A stretch of 64,000 nucleotides of DNA from Phocoena phocoena (GCF_963924675.1 NC_089224.1:44745158-44809157); one strand, 5' to 3'; positions 35,448 to 48,660 are shown, numbered from the stretch's first letter. Translations and numbers: made by a program. Notes: generated from the sequence alone by a model not told the origin.

Positions 35448-36552
35448 AATGACAAAGGGGTAGAGTTAGGGCAAGAGTAATAGAACATTTTAATATATCC
35501 CCCTCCAACCCCCTCACTTCTCCAATGTTCTCTCAAATATCTTATTCCATCAACCAAGGTGGTTCAAAATTCATTTATTTGTCCTACTGCTTCCCTGACA
35601 TGGATTGGTTACTAGATATATCCCCAAAAATTATCCAGAAAAAAAAAAACAGTAAAACCTTAAAAGAGGCAATTAAAAACATTTAACTCTTTAAAGGACC
35701 CAAGAATGAAATATGCCTCCAAGAAAAGAATATATGCAAATTACGAAATTGTGAAAGCTAAAAATCCAACAGAGAACCTAACTGTCAGGCTAGCCCCATG
35801 AACAGACTCTTCCATGTAATTCAGTGGAAATGATTCCACTGGAGTTATGCAAAAGAGAAGGAGAAAGAGAGATTTGCTGAGAAATGTAGGATCAATTAGG
35901 CCAATATAATGAAGAGCTTTGGTTGATATGCACCCTTTGGCCAGTTCCCTCCCTCCAAGAGAAGGCCACAGCTGAGAGATTTCTTACAGAGGCACGCGAC
36001 TACCTGGGGCAACGGAGTTAGAACAAAAACACATTTATAAGATGGCAGTGACAAGCTAGCTGATGATGAAATCCAGCTCTAAAATATACCCAATGACTTA
36101 CATCACCCTTGGAGTTTCCAACAATATTTTCTCACAGTGTCTAACCACGGAAAAGCTGGATCTCAAAATCTCCTTAAAGGGAGAATACTTAGGAAGCAGT
36201 TACATAGTAGATCCTTTTTCTATTTTTGTTGTTGTTGCTGTCTCATCATTAGCTATGTTTTACAATATATCTTCTTTAATGGAGACACAATGTTCTTCAA
36301 CTCACCAGTTCTTAGAAGTATGGAGTTGCAACAGTGGTGAAGGTGTCTTTTCAGTGCTCAAGTCAGAGGTAAAATAAGTTCTTCTTTCTCACTGCTCCAC
36401 CAGCATCCAGACTTCCCCTATAAAACTTGTGAGGATGAAACACTTATACCAGCATATAAATGAATGCAAAGAATCAGTTGCATTTATACATAGTTGCAGC
36501 AACAATATACATATACAAAACTCTAGGGCTTGTGAAAAACTGCTGGTACAGA
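35448..36552. other. Intergenic, nothing recognised
   Basis: No named repeat. A 104-codon plus frame (36063-36377) shows no domain, so I do not call it a gene. Confidence 0.45.
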
Positions 36553-36675
36553 AAAAAAATAAGATAAAGAAAACAAAAGGGAGAAGAGGGGATAGAAAAA
36601 GAGGGAGGGAAGGGGAGGGGAGGAGAGAGGGAAGGGAGAGGAGAGGAGAAGAGAAGGAAAGGGAAAGGAAGAGCT
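36553..36675 (+). repeat. Polypurine tract (GGGA/GAGG-rich)
   Basis: Over 110 bases almost purely A and G, of irregular gagg and ggga units. The lysine/arginine-rich frame over it is compositional. Confidence 0.85.
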
Positions 36676-36764
36676 CTTGGGCAAATACAAGAGGTGAAAA
36701 GACTTCATTTTTTTTATGCCTCTTAGTGTCATGAGTTTATCTGTATTACATGCATTATATCTGT

Positions 36765-36915
36765 ATTATAACTCTGGAGGTAATTTGGATCACCCTCATT
36801 TTTCAGAAAGAGAAATCGGTGCTTAAAGAAGTAAAGTAGGCTATGCTACTAAAAAGCATCAACCCCAGGATTTGATCCTAGGTCTCCATGATTTTAAAGC
36901 TACCCATTCTCTTTC
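36765..36915 (+). repeat. MIR SINE fossil
   Basis: caccctcatttttcagaaag, gaaatcggtgcttaaagaag, ttgatcctaggtctccatga and cccattctctttc follow the MIR second half. Confidence 0.65.
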
Positions 36916-37374
36916 ATTTTATCTCATTACCTTTCATCCCAAGAGAATGCTCCTTTGATGCACACTTTCAATTCTGTAAGTGCAGATAACATATATCCAG
37001 TGGCAAGAAGACGGAAGTCTTTTCATTGATTCAGAATGCGGTTATTCTTCTTCTCATCAAAAGAGAGACTGGATGTAGGAGAAAGAGGAGGCAAATATTC
37101 ATCCTGTGATTTGCCTATGACCTAAACACAGATGATATTTCCTGGTCACTCTTCCTAGGCCCCTTTATCACCTGGACAGTGTGTAGAGTAGAGAAATATA
37201 TTGAATATGGTATACCTCTACTCGATAACTAGAATACAATAGTTCCGTCTTCCAATTTTAGCAAATTTAGCAAATAAATCTGTGCTCCAAATCCTCTTGC
37301 CTTTTTCCTCTCTTGAAGCAACTGTCTATACAGTCAAGTCTTTATGACAACCTTAGCGGTTCCTTGAGAGGGTA
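36916..37374. other. Intergenic, nothing recognised
   Basis: No gene or named repeat. Confidence 0.5.
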
Positions 37375-37612
37375 GGCAGACAGTCCAGTGGTTAAGTCCA
37401 TAGGATTTGGCATCATATCTAGGTTTAAATTCAGGCTCCATCATGGATGTGGCCCTGGGGCAAATTATTTTACTTCTCTGATCTTTCTGTGGTTTCTCAA
37501 TCTCTAAAATGGGGATAATAACATCTCATGTAGTTGCTATTAATTTTTTTTTAATGATATGCATAATGTTCCTAGCACAGTGCCTAAGACATAGAGAGTC
37601 AGCACATTTTTC
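37375..37612 (-). repeat. MIR SINE, nearly complete
   Basis: Reverse MIR from gacagtccagtggttaagtc through gtttaaattcaggctcca, ctctaaaatggggataataa, to gttcctagcacagtgcctaa. It is among the best-preserved MIRs here. Confidence 0.88.
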
Positions 37613-38384
37613 TTGAATTATTGCTCTGATCTCACTCAGTAAGCTGTCGAGGAGACAAATTACAGTACTTTGAGTTAGCTTTAAGGTCTAGGGAATTATT
37701 CTGATGGCTTCCATTTGCTACAGTGAAGTTTATCTGGAGGAAAAGAAGCTGTTCAAAAAGCTTTCTCAAGACACCTGAGCTATTCAGGTTGTCCCAATTT
37801 TTTTCCTATGTTCTATGTCTAGTGCAAACAAAATTGCAACCTATTAAGTATTTAGTATTTAATATAGCCGATAAATTCATTTTAGGTCTGGTTTGTGATA
37901 TTGCAGTATGGTATTGTATTATTATATACATATAATATTGTTTAATGAATGTGCATGGTGATTGATGAGGATTTTAAAGAGCTTTAACCACAACTTTGAG
38001 CAATTTACGTCATAGTAGAATTTTATAGTGTCATATCTTCACCTTTACAGCATATTGCTCGGTCTATATGGTTTATTTAACAAGATCTCAGTGAAGAATA
38101 CAGCCTCCAAGGATAACATTAGACTTTAAATGATCTGCTTTTGACCTGCATTGTAGGAAAGAGCAGGGACAGCCTGTGTATTTTACTACTTCCTCCATCA
38201 AAACCACAACTACTGCCAGTACCCAACAATTACTGCTCCTCCAACCTATTCTACTTCTTAAGCATTGATGGTTGGGAAAAAATTGACTAATTTAATGAAG
38301 CTAAGTTATTTGTATGTTTGCTGAGATAGTACTGTGAATTACCATAAAAACTTGTGCCAAAAACAAGATATAGACGTTGTAGTG
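37613..38384. other. Intergenic, nothing recognised
   Basis: No gene or named repeat. Confidence 0.5.
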
Positions 38385-38600
38385 GTGATCAGAGGGTTCA
38401 AAGCCCATTTCCGACACTAATTAACAGTGTGGAGTTGAATAAATTAACCTGTCCAAGCCTCAATTTCTACATCTACAAAATCTAGACAGATTCAAAACAG
38501 TGATTATTCCACTAGATTAGACTAGATATTTTGATTAGATAGTGTTAAGTGTTCCATATACAGTAAACACTCAACAGGTAGTGGCTACTCTATGCTAGAA
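38385..38600 (-). repeat. MIR SINE fossil
   Basis: gagggttcaaagcccatttc, aattaacctgtccaagcctc, atttctacatctacaaaatc and acagtaaacactcaacaggt follow a reverse MIR. Confidence 0.7.
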
Positions 38601-40344
38601 TACAAACAATTCATTTTCAAATTATAGTTCTACCCCTATTTACCTTTTCCCTTTTTGAAAAATCTACATATTTTTCCTTTCCACTCTTTATCCTACAGTA
38701 TTATTTGTGTTTGTAAAACCTCCTTAAATCCTTTGTGGAAGGAGACTAGGTATTAAGAAAAATGCATACACACAAGTAACTCAATAACATTTTGATCTTT
38801 CTTCAGAGAAAAACTTTATAAACTGAGTATTGATCTTGTGATTTCAAGATCTTGTGATTTTTTTTTGCACAGTGGCAGATCATTTGGTGCTTTCTAACTT
38901 GAATACAAAGTGGTGTTCTCAGGAGAGGGTCAGGAGGGTTGTGTGAGGACCCTAATGAAGAATACTCAGGCATCTTTGCCTTCAGACCTCTTTTCCCAGC
39001 CAAGATGGAAAATGTGAGTTAAACACTTCCACTCTAACTGACTCATTTGGCATAAAAATATGTCCAAGTGCCAAGAGGAATAGAAAACAAAAACAGAAAC
39101 TCGTGGGGAAAAAGGCACAGGAAGAAGGAGGAGATCGGAGAAGCGTGTTATATTCCATCAAACTATTAAAAAAATTTTTTGAGGATTAAAAAGGAAGATG
39201 CATTGACCTTCACAGGTGAAAGCAGAGCTCTGGAAATACAACACTTCTTAAAGTACATTTCACACCAAAGTATCTCTCAAATACACTGTCTTTAACCCTT
39301 TTATGGGGAAGATAAATAATGGAATGAGGTTTAAGTATCTAGAAAGTTTATGTCAAAGAAGAATTAAAAGACAGGTTTATGGGGTATATTATCCCATTTA
39401 GTCAAAAAACAATTATTTAGCACCAGCTAAGTACAAGGCATTCTGCTGAAAATGGAGGTGAGAAACAAACAAGGCATGGTTTGTGCTGGGAGTTTACCAT
39501 ATATTAGAAGCAAAATTCAGGTATGCAAATAAAAACATGTGCATGTCATAAACTTTAGGATGGAAATACCAATTATGCAAACACAGGGAAATATCTTCTA
39601 ATTATTGCCAGGTTTGGACTTTTTTTCCTCTGTGAAGTGAGGGAGTTGTCTTAGGCTCCTCAGGGCTCTTCTAGCTTTAATATTTTGTGACAATATGTTT
39701 ATAAAAATATTTATTTCACTACTTTTTAGCAGAGAGCTAGAAGAATTTTGCCTTTAATAGATTAGGCACTTGTACCAGAGAATGCAGAGGCTTTTGAACA
39801 AAGGCCTTGTTTCAGTAGGACACAGATACTCTCACTGATTAGAAACTGGAGAAACAAAAAACAATTAGCCAAAAAAAAAAAAAAAGTATTTTAATCTGAT
39901 TTCTTCCACTTAATCCTACATTCTTAGAATGGGTTTAATTGACACTAACATCCTTTTTCTGAGATTATTATTCTGTTTGACTAACAGCAACTATATTTGA
40001 TAAAAAGTGTTTTAATCTGCCACCATCACACTCCAACTTTTGTAAAATAATCAGGTATGAAATCTCAGCTAACTAAAGAATAAATACTAAAATATTATGG
40101 CATGTACTAGTTACAGCTGCTCTATGCAAAATGAAGTTTCAATTCTACTGTTCCCTCTTTCCTGCCCTTTTGCTTCACATTGTGATAGGCATGCCTGTGA
40201 GAGTTGCAGAGATTAAATAAGATAAAATTAAATGACACATGTAAAGCCTTTAATAAATAATAGCTCTTGTTACCATTGCTATGGTTATTATCATTATTTA
40301 TTCATTTTATTTTTTTCTGCCATTCCTCATTTTCAAAGGTAACT
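38601..40344. other. Intergenic, weak old-repeat traces
   Basis: Around 39400-39500 a weak mammal-wide repeat is possible (tttagcaccagctaagtaca, aggcattctgctg). A run of 15 A lies near 39870. No gene is recognised. Confidence 0.4.
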
Positions 40345-40655
40345 CCTACATATAGAGCTTCCCAAAGTATGATATGTATAGTACTAAGAGCACTTGAGAA
40401 GACTTGGGGGTGCACACAGACACACACAAAAATATTTAATTTAGAAGTCATATATTTATATTAAAGTATATTTGAAAATATTACAGCTATCACATTAACC
40501 TAGTGTTTTAACAAATATTATTATTATTAAATAAATGTAATTAAGTTAAAAATAGTAGTATATTTACAGAAGCACAATAGTACAGGTGGTATGTGAATAT
40601 AGCAAAAATTATAAAGATGGTACAGCAACAACTGAAGTTTGGGAAACAAATAAAG
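40345..40655 (+). mobile_element. Candidate fossil DNA transposon, unnamed
   Basis: The two ends are roughly inverted: cttcccaaagta near 40360 and agtttgggaaac near 40650. The start also resembles 51688-51760 (tccaaagta, atag.act, cttgaga.ga). This fits a small hAT-like non-autonomous element. No TSD was found, and the family is not recognised. Confidence 0.35.
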
Positions 40656-41934
40656 CATAAACAACTGCTTTCACAATCTAACAAGTAGGGAAGGAGTGCC
40701 ACATTTTGAAAGAGGCAAATCTCTCGCCTACTACATTACAAATCTCTTAAGGGAAAATTCAGTCTCCATCTGGGTCAGTATGTTAACATGTGCTCAACAA
40801 CTGAAAGCTCCCTAAATTTGAAGGTAATTAAAATGTGTGTGTGTGTGTGTCTTTAATCAGAACATTTCCCTTATTCAGAGAGCTCTTACTGGAGAAAAAT
40901 ATCTTACAAAGGCAGCAAATATGGACAAGGCTTAAACTGTAATTCATACCTTATTCAACACCAACAATTTCTTACTATCGAGAAAAACGTGTGAATATGA
41001 GACAATCTTTACCAATGTTTAAAATGCATGGATTAAAAAACTTTTAGATTTCAAATATATTTGGAGAAACTTTTAACCACTCACTCTTCACAACATTGGA
41101 AGAGTCTAAGCACATAGTAGCATTCAATACTGCTTTGTTAAATGAATGATTAATGTGGATATTATACCAACAAATAACATAAAGCTTCACAATCGTATAA
41201 AGTACAGACCTGATAGCCCTTTACAATTGGTGGGGGAGGGAGCTAAAAATTAAAAGAAGCAGATGGGATTAAAATTCCTATATAAACAATGTTATAATAG
41301 TGTCACAATGACAGCCTATTAATAGGAATGTCATAAAAGCTCATTGTAAATAGATTTTCAAAGCATGTACATATTTCATAAACAAGGCAACACATTACCT
41401 AATCATAAATATTATAAATTTAATTGATTAGGAGGATTTAAGAATATCATTTAGCATCAATCATTCTTGTACGATTACGTAACGAAAGAGACTTCAGAGA
41501 CTCTTGCTGAAGCATAAGGGCTTTTTGAGAAGTAAGTTCAGTCATACCTGCTTTTCTTTCTTTAACGTGATAAGGCCAAGGTGAACATTATGGTAGAATA
41601 TTTTAATCTTACTACTGGGTCTGAGTACTTGTGAGACAACATGCTGAAGACACTCAAAGACAATGTGGATTGAGACCCCTGAGAGTGGTGCTTCCAGCAG
41701 CGCTGCAGTGGTGGCCTTCTCCAAGACAAAGTTGGGGGGTATGGCAGGGAGGGTGGGGTTTACTCTGGACTCACAGTGAAACAGATGAACAAGTCTTCAC
41801 ACATCCATGAATTTTATGTGTTCAAATCTATAGATACTCTTCCATGCCATACCTTTCCAAAGAGCATTTGTGCATTTTCTGTTTTTTAAGAGACTTGGGT
41901 TATTGAGCTCTGCGAATGGTAATATTTTTCACTG
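40656..41934. other. Intergenic; one minus frame with a donor-like end
   Basis: There is a (tg)n run at 40833-40850. On the minus strand about 80 codons are open between about 41790 and 41545, and the frame meets AAGCAG/GTATGA, a donor-like sequence. I recognise no protein, so this is not called as an exon (see findings). Confidence 0.4.
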
Positions 41935-42065
41935 TGTACTATAATTATTCATCATAGATCCTCAAAGGCAGGAAATGTCTGGTTCACTATTATATTTCTA
42001 AAGCCTAGGTCAGTGCCTGATACATTATAGGTATTAAGTAAATATTTGTTGAATGAATGAATGCA
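41935..42065 (+). repeat. L2 LINE 3' terminus
   Basis: tcctcaaaggcaggaaatgt, taaagcctaggtcagtgcct, then aaatatttgttgaatgaatg is the L2 3' end with its terminal repeat. Confidence 0.85.
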
Positions 42066-43489
42066 TGGTTTTGGAAATGAATGCTTCAGTCCCTAGAGAG
42101 TTGTCAGAAGAAAGCATTTGGGAGAGGGAATAGGAAAGAGAATTTCTGAAATCCAAAGTCAGGCCATTTATTTCAGTTCCTCTTCCACCCACCAGGCCTA
42201 GCAATGAGAGAGCCAAGCAGTGATCTCACCCGTAGAACCTGCTGGGTTAGTCCAGTCAGCAAGTGAGGTGAGTCCAACCACTCATCAAACATAGTAAACT
42301 TGGCTAATAGACTCCCAGAAGTACAGTGTGACTGCTCTCTCCATCCAAATATGCCCTGCTAAGCTAGATCTAATTATCCACCATGGAATTTGGCCAGTTA
42401 CACTGAGATTATGGTATGTTGAGAAATTTGAACTTTAACCACACATAAATAAAAGCATGGGGATCAGGGCCACTGCTTCTGTGTGATTTTTGAATTTTTT
42501 TCAAAAGAAAACAGTTGCTTTGGAGCCTGTGAGTTTTCAACTAGAAGGAAATATATTGTAAGTCAAATTGATCCAATTTTCTAATGTACAGTGTCTTCAA
42601 ATGTCTTTATTAAAATAGTTTAAATTTATTGAATAATATCCAGATATATCTAAATATAAATATCTAAATAAAATACAGCACCTTTTACTAATCATCAAAA
42701 AAAAACTGTTGTTAGGTACAGAGAAAGAAACAAAGTAAGTAAGATACAGTCTCTGGTGCTGCCTTTTTCAGTCAGATTTCAACTGAACTAGTTCAAAACC
42801 CTAAGAAAATGCTCTCCTTCCTCCTTTGGCAATAGATGCAGAAAGGTTTAGTCTTACCAACTTACAATAGAAGGTCATAATGAGAATGCCACATGTCCCT
42901 GCAGTAGAATTAAACAAATTTTAATGTTTCTCTTTAAGCAAATTTTCCTAGTAAACAAAATTTGTCTCAGGGTTATGCTGGTGTGATATTCTCAAGCTTT
43001 TGGGGTATAGCTGGGGAAAGTCCTCTCCAGAAACGAACTAGAGGTTGATCAGAGTTTTCTTCACTTTGAAAAATCATTCCCAGTAGGACCCCAAAGGCTA
43101 GACAATTTCCACAGTTACACTTTTGTTTGCCTTATATGCAACTCCTCCGGATGATACCTATTGAAGAGGTTCAGGTGTACATGTAACATTTGTTCTCCTC
43201 ACTACTTCAGAACTGACTCCGAAGTTTTCATTTTCTCTCTTTTCCTTTCCTCCCAATATATCCCTTTTCTCTTTTGCAGTAATGGACACCACTTTGCAAC
43301 ATGCCTTCTCCTTATCTCTTTTCTCTCTTACACCATTAACTCTCTGGTACATTTGTTTTCTGTTTTCATGGGAATTTCTGCCTTGCCTGAGAGTTATTTA
43401 ATGACAAGGAGGGAATAGTGTAAAACCACAGGAGTGACTAAGAAAAGTCAAAGAAAGCAACGCTAGTTCTACTGGCAGTGAGAAATGAT
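42066..43489. other. Intergenic, nothing recognised
   Basis: No gene or named repeat. An AT-rich stretch at 42600-42680 contains several tatctaaata variants. Confidence 0.45.
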
Positions 43490-43700
43490 AGAATGCTGGA
43501 TTGACTTCAGAAAACCTAGGGATTGGTTCTGGCACCAAGGATTACCTGGTGGACTTTGAATTCAGGGAACCTCTTGTATTTCAGTTCCCTCACCCACATA
43601 ATCAGCATGCTCACACTGGCCCTGTCTACCTGACAGACATGACAATGAAATTGAATCAGACTGCAGAAGAGTTTTATGTTGCATTCATTTAGAAACTGTA
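43490..43700 (-). repeat. MIR-like fossil
   Basis: gctggattgacttcagaaaa, ttggttctggcaccaa and tttcagttccctcacccaca suggest a reverse MIR. It is very diverged. Confidence 0.45.
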
Positions 43701-44054
43701 TATCTCTGTATTACATGAGATGTGGTTGTTAATGATACTAGATACCCAGCTGCAAAGGGGTCAATCATGCACACCAGCTGTCACAGCCTGCTGCTGTTTA
43801 CTCTTACCTAGACTGCACTAACTCAGGGATATTTAGTTCATTCTTCAGGGTGCAAGTAATCCATATATATGAGCAATCCTACCATCTTTACTACACTCTA
43901 TCTAGTTGGTTGACTTCATAAAGCTTCTCCCAGCTTGCTTTATTGGCAGTCTGATGCTGACCATGATCTCCTTTTCAGTCCATAAGCACTGCCCACACCC
44001 CCAGATGCAATCTGGTTGTTTGTGAGCATCTGGATTGGACTAGAATTGAGCAGG
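43701..44054. other. Intergenic, nothing recognised
   Basis: No gene or named repeat. Confidence 0.5.
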
Positions 44055-44240
44055 GTGATGTCGGTCTGGAGTCAGATTGGCTTGAGTTCAGACACTGGCA
44101 CTATAATGAAATAGCTGTGACACCTTAAACTTGTTATTTAATTTCTCTGAGGCTACATTTCGTAATTTGTACAGAGAAGCCACTAATAGCTACACTGTAG
44201 ATATTACAGTGGGATGAGTAAAAAACAATAAAGATTTATT
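44055..44240 (-). repeat. MIR SINE fossil
   Basis: gtctggagtcagattggctt, gagttcagacactggcacta, tttaatttctctgaggctac and aatttgtacagag read as a reverse MIR. Confidence 0.75.
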
Positions 44241-44483
44241 ATATCCCAAGAGCTAAAAGTAACATACATCACAAATATGGGTATTTGGAATTGTCTAGAT
44301 ATTTGAGTTATAGTCTTAAAAACAAAAGATTTTAAAGAGAAGCAGCTGTGCAATTAGAGTAAGATACACTTTGTGGTTTCTTTGAGCTCATAACTCTCGA
44401 GTAGATTATCACATCTGTACTGGCACAGTAATTAAGCCTAGTAGGTACTTAATTTTTTTGATAATTAAATGAGTAAATAATTA

Positions 44484-44515
44484 AATGAATGAATGAATGA
44501 ATGAATGAATGAATT
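44484..44515 (+). repeat. (GAAT)n microsatellite
   Basis: Eight uninterrupted gaat units. The cagtaattaagcctagtagg context just upstream hints that it is the tail of an L2. Confidence 0.9.
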
Positions 44516-45205
44516 CTACTGAAGTAAATTTGGAGAAATGTTGCATTTCACATCTCTCCTCTAGGTGGCGAAATGATACCTCCTATAGTGTATTGCATTT
44601 CGTTGTCTCAACAACTGACCTGAAAACTGTACTTTAAAAATCCCTAATTTTATGTCTGTCCTAGTGTAGAAGTACAGTCATAAATCTATTTTCTTCCAAA
44701 GTTATCTGTTTATTTGTACATCTTTAAGATTTTTGTCCAAAAATTGTTTATAGACAATCATTCAGAAATATGATTGTGTAAGTACTATAAAGAAATTGAA
44801 TTGTGCAAGAGACTTTTCAAAGCACTTGTGCAAGATTACTTTGGGTACTTTCAATTTTCACGAGTACTTACTCTTAGGAAAACATTGTTTTGTCCAAAGT
44901 TCATTATTATTTTTCTAGGGAATTCACTTTTCCCTAAATAAGAAAAAAATAAAGGAATTCTACTAAAAATGATTTTTTAAAACTAAGCCCCAAATATATT
45001 TTTTTTCTTCGAGATTCATTGTGACAGGAACAGATAAAACTAAGAGCTGAATGCATTATCCTGTAAACTGAATACAGAAGAACAATTAAATGAGATAAAT
45101 TAACCCAAATACCTCACTTTAATTTTCCTTTGAGCCAGGATATGAGTTCCCTGAATGATTTAAATAATGTCCCCCAATTTCCACTTCCCTTTATAATGAC
45201 ATAGT
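44516..45205. other. Intergenic, nothing recognised
   Basis: AT-rich, with no gene or named repeat. Confidence 0.5.
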
Positions 45206-45217
45206 CTATATTTTCTT

Positions 45218-45438
45218 TTTTCTTTTTTTTCTTTTTTTTTTTTTTTTGTGGTACGCGGGCCTCTCACTGTTGTGGCCTCTCCCGTTGTGGAGCACAGGCT
45301 CCGGACGCGCAAGCTCGGCGGCCATGGCTCACAGGCCCAGCCACTCTGCGGCATGTGGGATCTTCCTGGACCGGGGCATGAACCCGTGACCCCTGCATCA
45401 GCAGGCGGACTCTCAACCACTGCGCCACCAGGGAAGCC
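45218..45438 (-). mobile_element. CHR-type SINE, short form
   Basis: Minus-strand copy with a long, interrupted T-rich tail and the head ending ccaccagggaagcc. The TSD is ctatattttctt, at 45206-45217 and 45439-45450. Confidence 0.96.
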
Positions 45439-45450
45439 CTATATTTTCTT

Positions 45451-45852
45451 ACACAAGAAATACAACTGGAAGATATCTTGGAGTGCCATGAAAGCTAAAA
45501 GGCAAAGCTAAAAGCCACCTGAGAGCACACCAAACAGGAACAGCAGGAACTGAAGAGGGGAGGGGATGAGTGAAAAGAACAATGACATGTTATAGCCCAA
45601 AAGCTAAAATTAAATGCATGTAAACAGTTCTTGTTGAAACTAGAAGCCAATGTAGATTAGGCAAACCAGGCAAAGAGTTCTTTCCTGCCAAAACATGCCA
45701 GCATAAGAATCACCTAGCACTGAGACACGGCTAGTGATACAAGTGAGGTTAACATTGGAAAACCACAGAGGACTCTGAACTTGTGTGGCAGCTCTTAAAT
45801 TCTACATAGTAAAGTAGGTACCTAAAACCCATGTTTCTTCTTTATCCCACCC
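45451..45852. other. Intergenic between two SINEs
   Basis: No gene or named repeat. Confidence 0.5.
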
Positions 45853-45867
45853 AAAAAGTTGAAAGCC

Positions 45868-46067
45868 GGGCTTCCCTGGTGGCGCAGTGGTTGGGAGTCC
45901 GCCTGCCGATGCAGGGGACACGGGTTCATGCCCCGGTCCGGGAAGATCCCACATGCCGTGGAGCGGCTAGGCCTGTGAGCCATGCCCGCTGGGCCTGCGC
46001 ATCCGGAGCCTGTGCTCTGCAACGGGAGAGGCCACAACAGTGAGAGGTCCGCGTACAGCAAAAAAAA
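45868..46067 (+). mobile_element. CHR-type SINE, short form
   Basis: Complete copy with a perfect 15-bp TSD, aaaaagttgaaagcc, at 45853-45867 and 46068-46082. The head B box reads gggttcatgcc. Confidence 0.97.
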
Positions 46068-46082
46068 AAAAAGTTGAAAGCC

Positions 46083-48214
46083 AGTTGTTCAGATACAGAA
46101 ATATGAATGAGAATTTCTAGCAGTGGTTGAAACTTTCAAAAATACAAAGATGAATAAGGTATGGTTCCTACACTTAGAGGAGTGAAGAAGCCAGACATGT
46201 ACACAAATAATTATATGAGAGCAATCAAGAGAAAAGAAGAGAAAGGAAGGAGCTAAGGCCAAATTGGTACATTGATATGAGAACGTGGAAGAGTCACGTT
46301 TGAACCCCATCCCACAGGTGCGTTAGCAGCAACTTGTCTGACCAGAGTCCAACCATAGTATTAGTTTTTGCTGGATTTCCAATTACACCTACACTGCTGG
46401 GTCTCTGATGCAGCTAAATCATGGAAATAGACCTGAAGTAGATATAAATATATGTAAAACACCTTTCCAAAAGCACTTTGGGCTTGTTTCATGAGATCAT
46501 TCTCAAAGGCATACAAGAAGCCAGGAGTTGTGGAAGAAAACACCACCCATTAAATTAACGTACAATTCCTAACTTTGTCATGAGCACACAAGTGTAAAAC
46601 CTTTCTAAGTAAAATAAGGAACAAGCTAAATATCCATTAATAGGGGATTATAAATAAATTATAGAATATCTCATACAGTGATTTTAAAAGAATGAGGTAG
46701 CTTAGCATAGAGACATGTCCATATGTATAGAAGTGAAAGAAAACAATCAGGAGGAAACAATCTAGGCTAAAACTTGCTTTGTTATTTGATGCAACTTAAA
46801 CACTTTTTCAAAAGGTTAAGCAAAAGCAGAAAATGGCACGAATATGTAAATAAAGTATGAAATATTATGCATTCTTTACTTGTCACTATCATGTTTTATC
46901 TCCAGAATTATAATGATTTACAGTGAATTTTTAGTTAAAAATTTTTTGAGTGTTTGGATTAGTTATTTTACCTACCAAAAAAAATATTTTGTCTTAAAGT
47001 ATTGTCTTAAAGTGCAGTGTGTAAAGACTTTTAATATTATCCTTAAATATTACTATCCTTTCTCTGGAGCCACTTTTGCAATCTTTATCTTCATTAATGT
47101 TTAAAGCCTTCAATCTAATTAGCCAGTGCACACTATAATTTCAAGTCAAAAAGATAAAAGTGAACTTTGACCCAAGTTCTGTTATTAAATGGATATCTTG
47201 CCTTCATACCAGCCCAAAGCACATTTGTTATCATTTGTCTTTAGTCTTCATTATAAGAAAGGCAAAAGAAAAGGAGAGGAGGGAAAAAAGCTCAAGAAAA
47301 AAGAGAAAGGAACTGACCATCTTTTCAATAGTGGGAAGTGAAAGTCATCTGTTAAATGTAGCCCCTACGTTTATGATAAGTCAACATCCCAGGCCCCATT
47401 CTGTGGCTTCTGCCTTACTGTACAATTCTCTCCTCTCACAAAACATTCTCTTTGAGTAAGTTCATGTCTACAATGACTCAAGACCTTCAGATGTGATCAT
47501 AGCCTTCTTTCCTTCTAGGGAAATTCATAAAGATATAGAACTAGAGTCTCACTTTCATGAACCAAATTCACCTCTAGAAATGAGGCTGCATGCCACAAAG
47601 AGAAGGCCAGTACAGCATGCACAGTATGTGGGACTCAGCCCAGCAGCTCAAATCAGCCAGTGAGGTTTCACAAAGAAAAAGGCAAATACACAGAGAAGCA
47701 GCCACTACATTGATGCCCATGTTACACAAGTGGAACAGGTACATCCACCCTCTCCTGGTGCCAGAGCCCAAGCCAGACACACCCAGACTCTCCCACTCAC
47801 AGGGCCACCAGGGCTAGTCTGAATTCAGTCAATAGAAGCTTATAGCATGGGGAGAGGTGAGAGCTGTGTTTGATGCCAATCAACATATGCATGGTTACCC
47901 AACAAGGAAAATGAAGAAAAGCAACACCTGTACCCGTTTCTATTAAATTCTTTTCAAAGTCCTTTTCAAAGGACTTGAGGTAGAGAAATTAGAACTAAGA
48001 GAGAATGGTATTAGCTCAATAAGTATGAAATAAGCACCAACCCTCTCTAAAGCAACTTTCCAATTCCAGTAGAAGAATTTTCAATGATGAGCCAGCAAAA
48101 CACAGTTCCAACTGCCCTCAGTAGCACTTATTGGTTTGCTGTAAATACATTAGTTAGACTGCTGAAACAACTGAAAAAAACTAAAAAATTAAAATAATAA
48201 TACTGTGATGATTA
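46083..48214. other. Intergenic, nothing firmly recognised
   Basis: A weak mammal-wide repeat is possible at 46135-46230 (aaagatgaataaggtatggt, tcctacacttagagg). Open frames up to 99 codons carry no domain. A purine-rich stretch lies at 47255-47315. Confidence 0.4.
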
Positions 48215-48432
48215 TAATAATAATTGCAGTTACTATTTATTAAGCACTTATTAGGCACCAGTTTGCTGTATTTAGCTACTCAGCTTAATCTTCATAACAG
48301 TCTGTGAAGTAGGTTTTATTGTTCCCATTTTACAGATAAGGAAGCTACATCAAATGTAAATTAAATATCTTTCCCAAGAATACTAGCTAGAGTTAAAGAG
48401 CCATACTCGAACTCCACCTGAACTGTTTCCAC
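48215..48432 (+). repeat. MIR SINE, nearly complete
   Basis: tactatttattaagcactta, ttaggcaccagtttgctgta, cccattttacagataaggaa, then aatactagctagagttaaag and catactcgaactccacctga follow MIR from start to 3' part. Confidence 0.88.
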
Positions 48433-48437
48433 TTATA

Positions 48438-48660
48438 CCAGGGGTCAGCAAACTATGACCCTTGTGTCCAATCTATCCTGCTGCCTGTTTTTGTAAATAA
48501 AGTTGTACTGGAATGCAAACATTCTCATTCATTTATGTATTATCTATGGTTGCTTTGGTGCTATAACAGCAGAATTGAGTGACAGAAACCATATGGCCCA
48601 CAAAGGGTAAAGAGTTTACTATCTGGCCCTTTAGAGAAAAAGTTTGCCACCTTCTGCAAT
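48438..48660 (-). mobile_element. hAT-Charlie non-autonomous element (MER1-like)
   Basis: Starts ccaggggtcagcaaactatg and ends near ctttagagaaaaagtttgcc, so the ends are inverted copies of one another. The middle has tttttgtaaataaagttgta, gttgctttggtgctataaca and atggcccacaaagggtaaag. This is the well-known Charlie-type sequence in reverse. The exact subfamily name is uncertain. Confidence 0.8.
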
